DNA from: Ovis canadensis
Taxonomy: Eukaryota; Chordata; Mammalia; Artiodactyla; Bovidae
NCBI RefSeq assembly: GCF_042477335.2
Contig: NC_091264.1
Location: forward strand, 34,907,386 to 34,971,385
DNA length: 64,000 nucleotides
Reading direction: 5' to 3'
The stretch's first letter is position 1; every line of letters starts with the position of its first letter. The position numbers were made by a program, and so were the translations under genes. Below the pieces are notes generated by a model, which saw nothing but the letters and a program-made list of their open reading frames with translations, was not told the origin of the DNA and searched no databases. Below are positions 24,970 to 35,800 of the stretch, piece by piece.

Positions 24970-27900
24970 GTATGTGCTGTTTTTGACCCCCCATTCACTT
25001 TTATTTAACTTAGGGGAAAACAGTTATTTATCTTAAAGAGAAGAGGATAATTCTTATTGAATTAAAAAAATAACTTGGGGGGGAGTTGAAAACCTGAAAA
25101 GAGAATTAGATTTGGATTTTTATGAAGGGTATTTCAAACATGATGAAATTAATGTGAAATAATACTTTATATACTGTGCAAAATGCTGAATTATTTTTGC
25201 TTTTAAAAATAGAATGCTTAAAATTTATGTCTCTAAAAAGTAGTCCCATTTCAAATGTAAACAGATCATCTCTAGGTCAAGACATTATGTTTTTTGGTCA
25301 GTTTTTAAAAATATGTAGTGTTCCTTTGCCAAGCTTAATGTAGGCATGAATTTACATTGGGGATCACTTTAGCAGAGTTTTAAAACAACTGGTTTTCTTC
25401 ATACATATACTTTGCCGTTTGTTTTGAAACACTTAAAAGAATAGAGTTAGGGAGCCTATATTAATCGAGAAAGTTAACAGCCACAAGTAAATATTGGAGA
25501 ACACTTATTACCATTAACTTTTTAATAAGTTTTTTATAAATTATTTTTGCTGCTTTTTTCTTGCCTACGTAATAAGATTTGAAAGTTACACAAAGCGGCT
25601 TATCTTTGAGGTTTTTTTAAAAAATCAATGTTAGACTTTTAAATGTCAATTTTATTTATTAGATTGTTGCATAATTACAATATTATTACACTGTACGAAA
25701 TAGAGAAAACAGTAGACTAAGGAGAATGAAAATCAGCATGATTCCACCACCAAGCGGTGGCCACTGTGAATGCTGTGATGGCGCATATACTTCCTTTGTC
25801 CATCTCTCACCCTTTCTGTGTGTCCACATACATACAGTGGTAAAAACGAAATAGAGGTCATGTTAATTAGGGAGACGGGACACGTTGTACTGGGCCATGA
25901 CATCGATGGTACGGGAGTAGTGAATGCGTGGTAGGGAAATGCTGCGCTTGCGTGTCTAACATTGAGAGATATGCTTTGACTCTCGCTGTGTTCAATCCGG
26001 CAGCTCAACCAGAGAACGCGTACACTCTGAAAGGATTTACTGTTGGATCCAAATGTGTTGTGTGGTCAAGTCTCAGAAACACGTGGTCTAAGTGTGAGAT
26101 TTTGGAAATAGCTGAAGAGGGCACAAAGGTATGTAAAATTGCAGTGAAGTCCTCTGTCTCAAAATGTACTTGCAGATTGTTTAGGAAATTTTACCAAACT
26201 TTACCAGATTAGAAAATCCCATTGAACAGATTAGTTACCCCTCATTCTCCCTGATAATTGATGCAATGCAAAAACTATTTAAAAAGTTTATATTTAAGCC
26301 TTCAGGGCTCTTTTGTCTCCCAGGAATCCTATCAGTCACGGAGTTGCATACTTTCCGCTTCTTATCTCAGTTAAAACTTTTTATACCTAATGCCACTATT
26401 TTGGTTAAGTTTCTCATTTCACAGCTGTTGGTGTTAGTTGCTCAGTCTTGTCTGATTCTTTGCAATCCCGTGTAGCCTGCCAGGCTCTTCTGTCCATGAA
26501 ATTCTCCAGACAAGAAACTGGAGTGGATAGCCATTCCCTTCTCTGGGGGATCTTCCCAACCCAAGGATTGAACCTGGGTCTCCTGCATTGCAGGCAGATT
26601 CTTAACCATCTGAGCTACCAGGGAACCAGCCCCGACTAGATTCCTCTAATAACCTTCTATTGGTTTACCTCTAGTCTTCCATCAGTTGTTTCTCCACATT
26701 GCCAGTGTGCTGTTTGTCAAATGAGAATCTGACTCTATCATTCCCTAGTGTAAAATCTCCTGGAAACCTTCAGTAAATGGTGTTTTTTCTGTGGTTTGAA
26801 AAACCACCTGTGTCAGAATCCCTTGCCACATTTCCTAAATATTGATTCCTGGACTTTGCCCTCGCTGGCTGGCTAATGAAGAATTTCTAGGGGGAAGGAT
26901 GAGGAATGTGCAGACTTACACCATGAGAATTTGAGAACATCCGTCTTTGATGTTTAGGCATAGATACTCAAGATATGTTTTTTTGGACTGATGTACCATT
27001 GAGTTGAAATGTAATGTTGAAGTTTAATAAAATCATTGTAACTGCCTTTTAAAGTATTTCATTTGAAAAAAGATACTGTGTAACTAACATAAATCAGTGA
27101 CAGTGTTGGAATTACCAGTTTTTATTACTTTTTTTCTCTTGTAGGTTTTGGACCTTTCAAATGGCATAGAGGAGGTAGTAAACCCTGAGAATGTCTGGAA
27201 TGGTATACCCAAATTGGATAAGAGTCCATCTGAGGTATGAGTATATTTAAGCAGTTATTAGTGAGACTGTTGTTCATTTGGAAAGGTGGCTTTGTTACTG
27301 AAAGGTGCAGGTCCCACGGCTCACCGCTTAGAAACCATTAAAGAGGCCAGGTTGGTGGAAAGGAAAGTTTGCTTTATTTCAGATCCCGGCATCTGGGTTG
27401 GGATGAGGGGAGGGCAGATGTCTGTCCAAAGGCCGACTCCCCCCACTGACAGTCAGTAGGCAAGAGCTTTTATAGACAGAAGGAAGGTACTACGTGTGGA
27501 AACAACACAGTCATCTCTGGCAGTCATCCTGAAACTGGGCATCAGTGGTCTGACCAGAATTATCTTGGTTGTTTTAGGTACAGTTGATCTTCAGTTCCTG
27601 GGCCAGTTTGTTTCCATTTCTTTGAGGCCAATTATGTCAGGTTGTGTCATGGCTACAGTCTGATCATCATGTAGTTAATTTCTCTATCTGGGTATTTCTG
27701 CAGCACAGCTCACAGGATATGGCTCAGCATATTATCTACAGCCCTTGAGAAGGTCCTTGACTATGCTTAATAATTACATTGTTATTATTTGGTCTCCTTT
27801 GACTGTTTTCCTTGATTTCTGCATTTTCTCACTTTTCTGATTGCATTGATTTTCAGACAAAAGGCAGGCTGAGGACACAGTGGGGCATGGACCATAGGAT

Positions 27901-29772
27901 CCTGCTCTGTTTCAACTTGAACTGCTTTCTAAGCATTTGTATTTAGGAATAATGGAAGAAAAAACACTTGCAATAACAGCAATGGAAAACAGCAACAACA
28001 CAATCAATGTTTCTGGATTTTATGCCCTGTATCTCTTTGGGAAAACTACTTATAAATGTTTTCCTCCTTGATTTTCATTTTGGGATAAAAAAAGGAAATT
28101 GTTTGTTTTTTGTGACCTTGATAAAATACATTTGATGCAGAAAATCTGGGAAAATGGTGAAGTAAAAAAGGAGAAAGTAGCAATCACCAGTAAGACATCC
28201 ATCCAAAGACAGATTAATCGGTTTGATTTTAAGAATTTTTGTTTATGTGGGATATAAACAATATATTTTGAACATGGTTGATTTCATCGTACATACACAC
28301 ATAAATTGTGTTTTTCAGTTAAGATTATATGATAGGTGATTTCCTGGGCTATGTCTAGACACTTGATTTTATCCTGTTTGGAGTTTGTTGAACTTCTTGC
28401 TTCAAAATCTGTATTGGATAATTCCAATAGCTGGTCATGTCAGGGTTTGCATCTACTTAATCAGATACAGACATTCAAGTGATCTTTGTTAAATAATCTC
28501 TTGGAATTTCTTTGGAGGTTTCTTAGTTTATATGGTGATTGAGTTTGTTGGATGTTCCTGGTTAATGCATGATCTTTTTCATAAGAGGCACACTGGTTCT
28601 TAGAATTGAGGGTTCAGTTCAGTTCAGTTTAGTCACTGTCGTGCCCAACTCTTTGCGACCCCATGAACCGCAGCACGCCAGGCCTCCCTGTCCATCACCA
28701 ACTCCTGGAATTCACCCAAACCTACGTCCATCGAGTCAGTGATGCCATCCAACCATCTCATCCTCTGTTGTCCCCTTCTCCTCCTGCCCTCAATCTTTCC
28801 CAGCATCAGGGTCTCTTCAAATGAGTCAGCCCTTTGCATCAGGTGGCCAAAGTATTGGAGTTTCAGCTTTAACATCAGTCCTTCCAGTGAACACCCAGGA
28901 CTGATCTCCTTTAGGATGGATTGGTTGGATCTCCTTGCAGTCCAAGGGATTCTCAATATTGAGGCATGTGGAGAATGAAATCAGCTCTTGATGACTTTAG
29001 TGTTATGTGAAAGTATGCACTAATGAAAGAGAACAAAGAACTATTTGCCAACATCATCCTGCTGCTTCTGCTGCTGCTAAGTCACTTCAGTCGTGTCCGA
29101 CTCTGTGTGACCCCATAGATGGCAGCCCACCAGGCTCTGCCGTCCTTGGTATTCTCCAGGCACGAACACTGGAGTGGGTTGCCATTTCCTTCTCCAATGC
29201 ATGAAAGTGAAAGTGAAGTCGCTCAGTTGTGTCCGACTCTTAGCAGCCGCATGGAATGCAGCCTACCAGGCTCCTCTGTCCATGGGATTTTCCAGGCAAG
29301 AGTACTGGAGTGGGTTGCCATTGCCTTCTCTGAACATCATCCTAGTAAAATATAAAATATGCCAATTTCATAATCTTTTAGAGAAACTTTGTATGATAAT
29401 AGATATAGTGTGAGGATGAAAATATTTTTTAAAAAATCATATCTGTAGGAATAATTCCCTGTAGTAATTAGAATATGCATCTTTTCCCTCTCCCCATTTT
29501 TAAAGGACATGAATTTTGTCATGGTAGCACCCACATAAATAATCTTCTTGGGCACTCCCTGGTGGTTCAGAGGTTAGGACTCTATGCTTCCCGCTGCAGG
29601 GGACATGGGTTCAGTCTTTGGTCAGGGAACTAAGATTCTGTAAGCCACAACACACTCTCCCCTACACCGTGCCCCCCCCCCATTTTTTTTTCTTATTTTT
29701 ACATTTCTTTCTCAACCTGAGGTTTTTCTCTTTTTGTTTCAGAAAAGAGGCCTGGAGATGATGGAGATTTAA
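18915..29772 (+). CDS. TDRD6: TDRD6, Tudor domain-containing protein 6 (complete)
   Basis: Germline multi-Tudor scaffold of the chromatoid body; in mammals it binds dimethyl-arginine on PIWI proteins and is needed for spermiogenesis and chromatoid-body structure. CDS joins 18915-24969, 26004-26128, 27145-27234 and 29743-29772: 6300 nt, 2099 aa (human about 2096). All junctions keep phase. Start ATG 18915 gives MCSTPG, the known N-terminus, with G at -3; an upstream in-frame TTG extension from 18792 is not needed. Tudor cores are recognised by V-D-Y/F-G-like strands: FLLDEG ~101 (degenerate), VDYG 347, VDRG 576, VDYG 856, VDFG 1069, IDYG 1391, VDFG 1606. A last Tudor-like segment is split over exons 2-3. 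Acidic Glu-rich linker near residue 455. No frameshift or internal stop. Confidence 0.97.
24970..26003. other. TDRD6: TDRD6 intron 1
   Basis: 1034 bp, AT-rich, GT-AG. No ruminant SINE or coding signal seen. Confidence 0.85.
26004..26128 (+). CDS. TDRD6: TDRD6 coding exon 2
   Basis: Acceptor caatccggcag ends at 26003; donor gtatgt begins at 26129. Residues 2019-2060: [20 protein letters not shown] and on to [11 protein letters not shown]. The [19 protein letters not shown] stretch looks like the first two strands of a Tudor barrel. Confidence 0.94.
26129..27144. other. TDRD6: TDRD6 intron 2
   Basis: 1016 bp, GT-AG. Contains one inverse-orientation Bov SINE (26424-26628); otherwise nothing assigned. 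Confidence 0.85.
26424..26628 (-). repeat. Bov SINE, inverse, in TDRD6 intron 2
   Basis: Inverse ruminant SINE: ttgctcagtcttgtctgatt at the left, gcattgcaggcagattctt and gagctaccagggaacc (tRNA-derived head, inverse) at the right. Confidence 0.87.
27145..27234 (+). CDS. TDRD6: TDRD6 coding exon 3
   Basis: Acceptor ttttctcttgtag ends at 27144; donor gtatga begins at 27235. Thirty codons, residues 2061-2090: [20 protein letters not shown], then [20 protein letters not shown] occupies the place of the VDYG strand, so the eighth Tudor-like unit is degenerate. Confidence 0.94.
27299..27914 (-). mobile_element. Solo endogenous-retroviral LTR in TDRD6 intron 3
   Basis: About 616 bp bounded by TG...CA. 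Read on the - strand it starts TGAAACAGAGCAGGATCC and near its 3' end has AATAAA followed by GCAAACTTTCC, the layout of a retroviral LTR (U3, poly(A) signal, R/U5). There is no internal gag-pol-env sequence. It resembles the ruminant BTLTR1 class from memory. It lies antisense to TDRD6. No clean target duplication was found. Confidence 0.6.
28613..28960 (-). repeat. ART2A/BovB-tail SINE, inverse
   Basis: Starts with the inverse (TTCAG)n tail, then cactgtcgtgcccaactctt and accaactcctggaattcacc through gtctcttcaaatgagtcagc. An open frame on the - strand (28633-28956) is the decayed BovB tail, not a gene. Confidence 0.88.
29061..29332 (-). repeat. Bov-A2 SINE dimer, inverse, with target-site duplication
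   Basis: Inverse dimer beginning with the (GCT)n tail and ending gttgccattgccttctc. The 11-bp direct repeat aacatcatcct is at 29050-29060 and 29333-29343. It lies in TDRD6 intron 3. Confidence 0.92.
29551..29690 (+). repeat. CHR-type tRNA-derived SINE next to the TDRD6 last exon
   Basis: gggcactccctggtggttcag, a gggttcagtctttggtcag box and gggaactaagattctgtaag mark this artiodactyl SINE. It ends in a C-run then T-run (29671-29690) only about 50 bp from the acceptor of the last TDRD6 exon. Confidence 0.8.
29743..29772 (+). CDS. TDRD6: TDRD6 last coding exon
   Basis: Acceptor ctttttgtttcag ends at 29742. It reads KRGLEMMEI then TAA at 29770-29772. The same nine-residue end, nearly unchanged, is known from human TDRD6. 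The 3' UTR follows directly. Confidence 0.93.
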   Translation, partial: KRGLEMMEI

Positions 29773-30310
29773 CTGTGGATCTATAAGTCTGGTCAGTCAG
29801 TTCAAAGCTGCTCTGAAATAAGTGCCATCTCAACCAGACCAACAAAAATACTTGAGAAAATTGAGAGCTTGTAAATACAAGATATTGTCATTTTTGAAAA
29901 CTTTGTGTTGAAAACAAAACAGATCTGAGACTGCCTGTGTGGTGTATTTATAGTGCTGTTTCTGTATATATGGAGTTGAGATGTTTCCTCTCCCTTTAAA
30001 TGTGTCATCTTTCTAATCAGTTGGGAGGATTTATTTGGCTAAACAGTTAGGCTAACACATTACTCACATTGCAAAAAAAAGGAGTATTTTGGTTTCTTCT
30101 GAATAATAGTTTAAAATAGAAAATTGTAGGTTTCTGACAAGCATAGTATATGATGCTACTTGGGGGGATGGCTTTGTTAGCAGTAACTCCTTCAAAATTT
30201 TTGTTTTGTTTCTGAAGCTTTGCTGTTCTGGTTTTGACTAATACTCTGTTTGAATTTAGAAGTATACTAATATGACACAAAATTTGAATAAAGTTTGTCC
30301 ATAAAAGTAT
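29773..30310 (+). other. TDRD6: TDRD6 3' UTR
   Basis: About 540 nt of AT-rich sequence without recognisable repeats, ending just after the poly(A) signal AATAAA at 30287-30292 and a following GT-rich stretch. Confidence 0.75.
30287..30292 (+). terminator. TDRD6: TDRD6 poly(A) signal
   Basis: Canonical AATAAA 515 nt after the stop codon, followed within 10 nt by gtttgtcc, a GU-rich downstream element. Confidence 0.75.
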
Positions 30311-32472
30311 AATTTCATTTCATTAAAAAGAAAACATCTGGGACTTCCTTGGCAGTTCAGTGGTTAAGACTCTGAGTTTCCACTGCAGGGGCAGGGGTTC
30401 AATTCCTGAGGACCTAAGGTGCAAAGAAGGAAAAAAAGAGGAAGTCTGTGGTCATGGAACAAACCACAGTTCTACAATTAGGGGATACATAGTAATGGTA
30501 AATGGTAGCGTTCGTGTGTTAGTCCCTCACTGTCCTTTCAATGCACTTTTTTCATGTAATCCTTGATTCTGAGGTGCATATTAATATTACCCATATTTTA
30601 TAGGTGAGAAAGTTGAAGCTTTTCAGAGAAGATAAATAATTTGCCTGGCAAAGAGCTAGCAAATCTGAGAGGCTTGAGCACACCTAGACCCATCTAACTT
30701 CAAAGCCCATGCTTTTAAAACAAGGCTTTGCATAGGTAGCAGCATGCAGACAGATCCTAACATTAGGAAATAGACCTTACCTGTACGCGGCTTACTAGAT
30801 ATGTGACCTAGGCAGGTTATTATATTATTGTTCAGCCTTGATCTTCCTCAGCTGTAAAATGGGGATAATAAAACTATTCTTGCAGTGTTTTTAAGATTAG
30901 AAATAACTTATTGTGCCAGAAAAGGAGTAGGCATTTGATAACTATTTCCTTCTTTTCCCTGAAAGAGGCTCAGTATACACTATGGTAGGTTATATTTTTT
31001 TAAACTTCATTGGATCCTTTCGAATCAGCCTGTGCCGCAAACAGGATTTTAAAGAGCTGCTATTGAATGGAACATCAGTTCTATTGAAATGGTTGTCCAT
31101 TTCTAAAAAGGTGTGTATGAAACGTTATGAGAACTCTGAAGCCTGATGAGAAGAGGGAGAATTAAAAACCTTAAAAGTTGGGTAAAATTTCAATAAGTAA
31201 AAAAAGGAGAGGGTTTTACATTACATGTAATTGAAGTAGATTAGTATATTGCTTGTTCCTGGGATAATGAACAGACAAATTTGGCTCATTCATGTAGGAG
31301 TGTAGCTGTGAATTAATTCCTGGGAGCAAAGTTCAGAGAAGATGTATGAAGGCCAGATTATAGAAAGCCATCTGTTTCATGATAAAGAATTTAACTCTTC
31401 ATTTTAAAATATTTACTCTGAACAGTTATAGGAGAAATTATATTTCTCAAAATGAGTGATTTTGCACATGAAAACATTAAGGTAGGCCTGAGTGCCAAAT
31501 CAGAAAATGCAGTCACTTATTAATAAGGCAAAAGGAATAGGCATAGAATAGTTAACCAGGCTTGCTGACTAAGTACTGGTTACCCTTGTTCTCACTGGCT
31601 TTCGTGAAAGTTAATTATGCAGCATTCCTAGGAACAAGACCATTCTTAGACCCAAATACACTTGGCTGATGAGTGGCAGAAGTGTCTATACCGCTTGGGA
31701 AACAAAACACGTTTTCCATGACTCCCAGAGGCGCAAGCGTACACATCTTTCAGTGATCTTTTCACCTCCATTTATTGTGCTTTTCTCCTTTTACTACTCC
31801 ACATAAAATTTAAAAGATCCATTAAATAAATCTCATGGAAAATGAAGCAGTAAAAATTATGGCCTTTTTAAGTTAACAAAACTGGATTTTCTTCAAAGTT
31901 GAATCTTGATCTCTTTTTTTTTTTCACTTTCCCTGTTTTCATGTTTTTAATTTTTATTGGAGTACAGTGCTGTGTTAATTTTTCTACTGGACAGCAAAAT
32001 GTGTCAGCCATACACACGCCTATATTCTCTCCCTTTATATCCTTCGCAGCCTAGGGTTGAATCAGTAACTATATGTGTGATGGCTGGAATCGAGGGCCAC
32101 TCATATGCACCTTTCTTTAGTAAACAGAATGTCTCTGGGGTAAACACAGTGAATGCAAGAAAATCACCAAGTTGCTTTAATCTGCTCCCTTTGTTTTGTC
32201 ACCAGCCTCCATCCCCGTGTGGTCGTCTTATTGAAAGTGTGCCCTAGCGCTAATTCCACGGTAAAGCAGTGGCTTTATTATCCACCTGGTCTACCTTTTC
32301 TTACTGTGACCCAAGGTCAAGTGGAAGCGCTGCCACATCCTACATAGCAGACCATGATGCTAAAACTCAATTCTATAGCCTATTACAGAAAAAAAGAGGC
32401 AAGAAAATCTGTTTATTATATTTTTAGGAGTTGTAGGTCACTGTAACACATTTTCAGTGGCCTTGTGCCTGT
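30311..32472. other. Intergenic spacer between TDRD6 and PLA2G7 (tail to tail)
   Basis: About 2.2 kb. Contains a CHR-type SINE at 30341-30425, a MIR-like piece at about 30790-30960 (cagctgtaaaatggggataat) and an L1 3'-end piece at about 31935-32045 (ttattggagtacagtgctgtg; ctactggacagcaaaatgtg). No gene seen. Confidence 0.6.
30341..30425 (+). repeat. CHR-type SINE
   Basis: gggacttccttggcagttcag, tggttaagactctgagtttcc and ggggttcaattcctg mark this tRNA-derived artiodactyl SINE. It starts about 50 bp after the TDRD6 poly(A) signal. Confidence 0.8.
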
Positions 32473-32478
32473 TTTATT
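32473..32478 (-). terminator. PLA2G7: Candidate PLA2G7 poly(A) signal
   Basis: TTTATT on + (AATAAA on -) 268 nt beyond the PLA2G7 stop codon. Alternatives of the same sequence are at 32412-32417 and 32274-32279. The choice is by distance only. Confidence 0.5.
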
Positions 32479-32745
32479 ATATGTGTCTGTTGAACTAATG
32501 TAAAATCAGTTTTTCTTTTTTTTACTGTGAAAAAGGATCACTTTAGTAAAACTAAAATTTAGGCTGCTATGATTTTCATATGTAGTCTTTTTCTAAATTT
32601 AAAGGGAAAAAGAGTAATACAAGCTTCAGTCACTACTGTGGTATAGCCTACATTTTTAAATATGAGCTATTTGAGAAAATACATTAAAATCATATACCCC
32701 ACACTTTAAGACAAGTTTGTAAACAAAACTTTTTAAAAAGCTCTT

Positions 32746-32888
32746 TTAATCTAAATTTGGTCTCTCTGTTCCTGTGGAGTTCTGCAGAGTGGCTTGGTGG
32801 TTGGTTGTGTTAATGTTGGTCCCTGGAATAAGATTGTCATCTTCGCCTTCAACCAAAGGATCCCACTGATCAAAATCTTTCTGAAGTC
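32746..32888 (-). CDS. PLA2G7: PLA2G7 last coding exon
   Basis: Acceptor tctatattgcag. [20 protein letters not shown] then [20 protein letters not shown] and a short TERPNLD end; TAA is the complement of 32746-32748. Two N-glycosylation sequons (NTT; NST) are visible near the C-terminus. Confidence 0.94.
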
Positions 32889-35800
32889 CTGCAATATAGA
32901 AATGTCATATTCAACTTTTGAGAGCATTAAACAGTTCAGTGCCTCTAGGGGGCATCCTAGCCTCACAAACCACACACACCACGTCAGGATTAAGGAGTCG
33001 ACAAGCCCCCTGTGAGCACGAGGTAGCTGCAACATCTGAATGAGAGGATTGAGGCCCTGTGCTGTCTGAGCATGGAAATCCCCACCTGGCTTCACCGAAA
33101 CACTGTTAGCTCTAACAGGCAGGCTTGCTGCCTATGACACAAGTACACAAAACCACAAATTGTTTTCCAGCTGATTGACTGCAGTGTTACATTGTAAACC
33201 AACTGGGAACCTTTAAAATAGGACTTACGCTGTTAAGATAGGGCTTCCCAGGTGGCTCAGTGGTTTAAAAAAAAAAAAAAAACCTGCCTGCCAATGCAAG
33301 AGACCCAAGTTTGGTCTTCTGGGTTGGGAAGATCCCCTGGAGGAGGGCATAGCAACCCACTCCAGGATTCTTGCCTGGAGAATCCCATGAACGAAGGAGC
33401 CTGGCAAGCTACAGTCCACAGGGTCACAAAAAGTCAGACACGACTGAGCACATGCGAGTGAGTTAAGATAAACAGTTTTGTCCTGAGAATCATCTGGTCT
33501 ATGTCAGGAAAGAAGATGCCGTATCTTACCTAAATGTTTTTGTAAGAACGCTAAGGAAGCTTTGTTGCTGAGGCTGATGGCTACATTGGAATCGATGTCT
33601 CCTTTCAGTGTGAATAGGTAGCCAATTATTTTGCCAGTGGCAAAAGTGAAGTCAACAAAATTCTGATGGACGGAACCCCTGAAAGAGAAAGGAGTTATCT
33701 GCAAATCACTTTGTTAGACAATATTATTTTTGTAGTTAAGGTGCAGGAAAGATGCTGGCCAAAACCCAAGGAAACAAAACTTGTAAATCTGATCTCCCTA
33801 GATGTACTCAAGGGTCACAAGACTGTTCATTTAGGGGTATGAGAGGTGGTTCTAGTGGTAAAGAACCTGCCTGCCAATGCAGGAGACAGACGGGGGTTCA
33901 GTCCCTGGGTCTGGAAGATCCTCGGGCTTGGCAACCCACTCCAGTATTCTTGCCTGGAGAATCCCATGGAGAGAGGAGCCTGGTGGGCTACAGTCCATGA
34001 GGGTGCAGAGAGTCAGACATGACTGAGTGACTTAGTATGCACATACGAGTATGTAAGCATCCTTCCCTCCAGACAAATAAGGCAAAGATTCCTGTCTTGC
34101 TTGGCATCTTGGTTTTAGAAGAGGTGATTCCTGCTTTGTAGGTCACTTCTGATTTGAGTAGATGGAATGGTTTTTATGTTGATAGTCTTTAAACCCAGAG
34201 CCAGAATCCTGCCCCCTTACCACCACACTTAACTGGATCTCTATTTGCTGTTGAGCAAAACACCTTGTATTTCAGCCTTGGATTAAGTAGATTAAAAAAC
34301 AAGCAAAAATTTGCCTTGTATTATTCAAACTGGAAAGCCCTTCATAAATATTGCTAATTGATGAACTTGTGGCTCAGCTGGTAAAGAATCTGCCCGCAAT
34401 GCGGGAGACCTGGGTTCAATCCCTGGGTTGGAAAGATGCCCTGGAGAAGGAAAGGATACTCTCTCCAGTATTCCAGCCTGGAGAATTCCATGGACTGTAT
34501 AGTCCATGGGGTTGCAAAGAGTCAGACACAACTGAGCGACTTTCACTCTCAAACATCAAATAGAACAGCCACTTCCAATGCACAGTTTTAACTATCTCTG
34601 GGCATTTGACATTTGATTTTCTTGCATTTTTCCCCCACTTTATTTCCTTGACATCACATCTTTCCTCCTTTGCCTGAACTACTCTGTTCTTCACTGGCTC
34701 ATCCCCTAAATCCTCAAGATTCTATTTTCAGACCAATTCTTTTCTCACTTTGCAGTCTCAGCTCCTCCATAGATTTCATTGATAATACGTTGAATACAAA
34801 TTCTGTACTTTTCCAATTTGTGACCAAACACATATATCTAAAGGTTAAAACACACCCGTTCCAGGGACTCCCCTGGTGGTCCAGTGGTTAAGGCACCCTG
34901 CTTCCAATGCAAGGGGCGTGAGTTTGACCCGGGAACTAAGATCCCACGTGTTTATGTGGTGCAGCCAAGAAAATGTAAAAGAACAGAACAGAACAAAAAT
35001 TACCTTTCCAGCCCCACTCAATGTCATTCTTCCTCTTTACTTTGCTACTTTTAAGCAAACCCCTATTATTTCAGTTATCTCTACTCAGTATAGAGCCCAG
35101 AACTCTGCTCAGTGTTTCCCACATCCCAATCCAAACTCTGAGTCAAAAGTAGAGAGGAGGTAAACAGTCAGGTCCACGAGACAGCTGAAAGCAGAGCCCT
35201 GAATGCTGCCTGCAGTGGAGAGAGGGCCTGAAGAGAAGGAGCGTGTGGAAGAGAAAAGAAGGGAGCTGTCTGCAGGACATGAGAAGCGCAGGAGAATGGA
35301 GTCGTGGTACCCAAGGGAGGAGAAATGGGGGTAGTCCACAGGTGGCAGGGATGCAGAGACAAGGGCTGACGCTGCCAATAGCAACACAGCCACCTGTATC
35401 CTTAGTGGAGCCAGTTTCAGCTCACTGCCAAGGTCAGCAAGACAGACTGCAGAAGTCAGAGTAAACGGAAGTCAGGACAGGGAGGCAGAGCAGGGAAAAA
35501 ACAGAGAGAGTGATAGCCTAATAAGGGAGGCTGAGTATTCTCTACTATTTCTGTTTTAGAATTAAACAGACTTGCATATACCAATAAGCTAAATTGACAT
35601 CCTTACCTTAAATATCTGGGTCCTTTCTCACCATCTATCTAAAGCCTTTTGATTGTTTAAGACCCACTGTACCACCATTTCTTCTAAGCAGCCTTTTATG
35701 AGCACCTTACTTGGTGGCTCAAAGACTGCAAAGAATCTGCCTGCAAAGGGCGGATTCAGGTTTGATTCCTGGGTTGAGAAGATCCTCTGGAGAAGGGAAC

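Larger units (their letters stand above)
27235..29742. other. TDRD6: TDRD6 intron 3
   Basis: 2508 bp, GT-AG, and more than half composed of the four mobile elements listed separately (solo LTR, ART2A tail, Bov-A2 dimer, CHR SINE). About 27915-28612 shows nothing assignable. Confidence 0.8.

Noticed and set aside
28633-28956. 107-residue frame on the - strand
   Set aside because: ART2A/BovB tail in inverse orientation.
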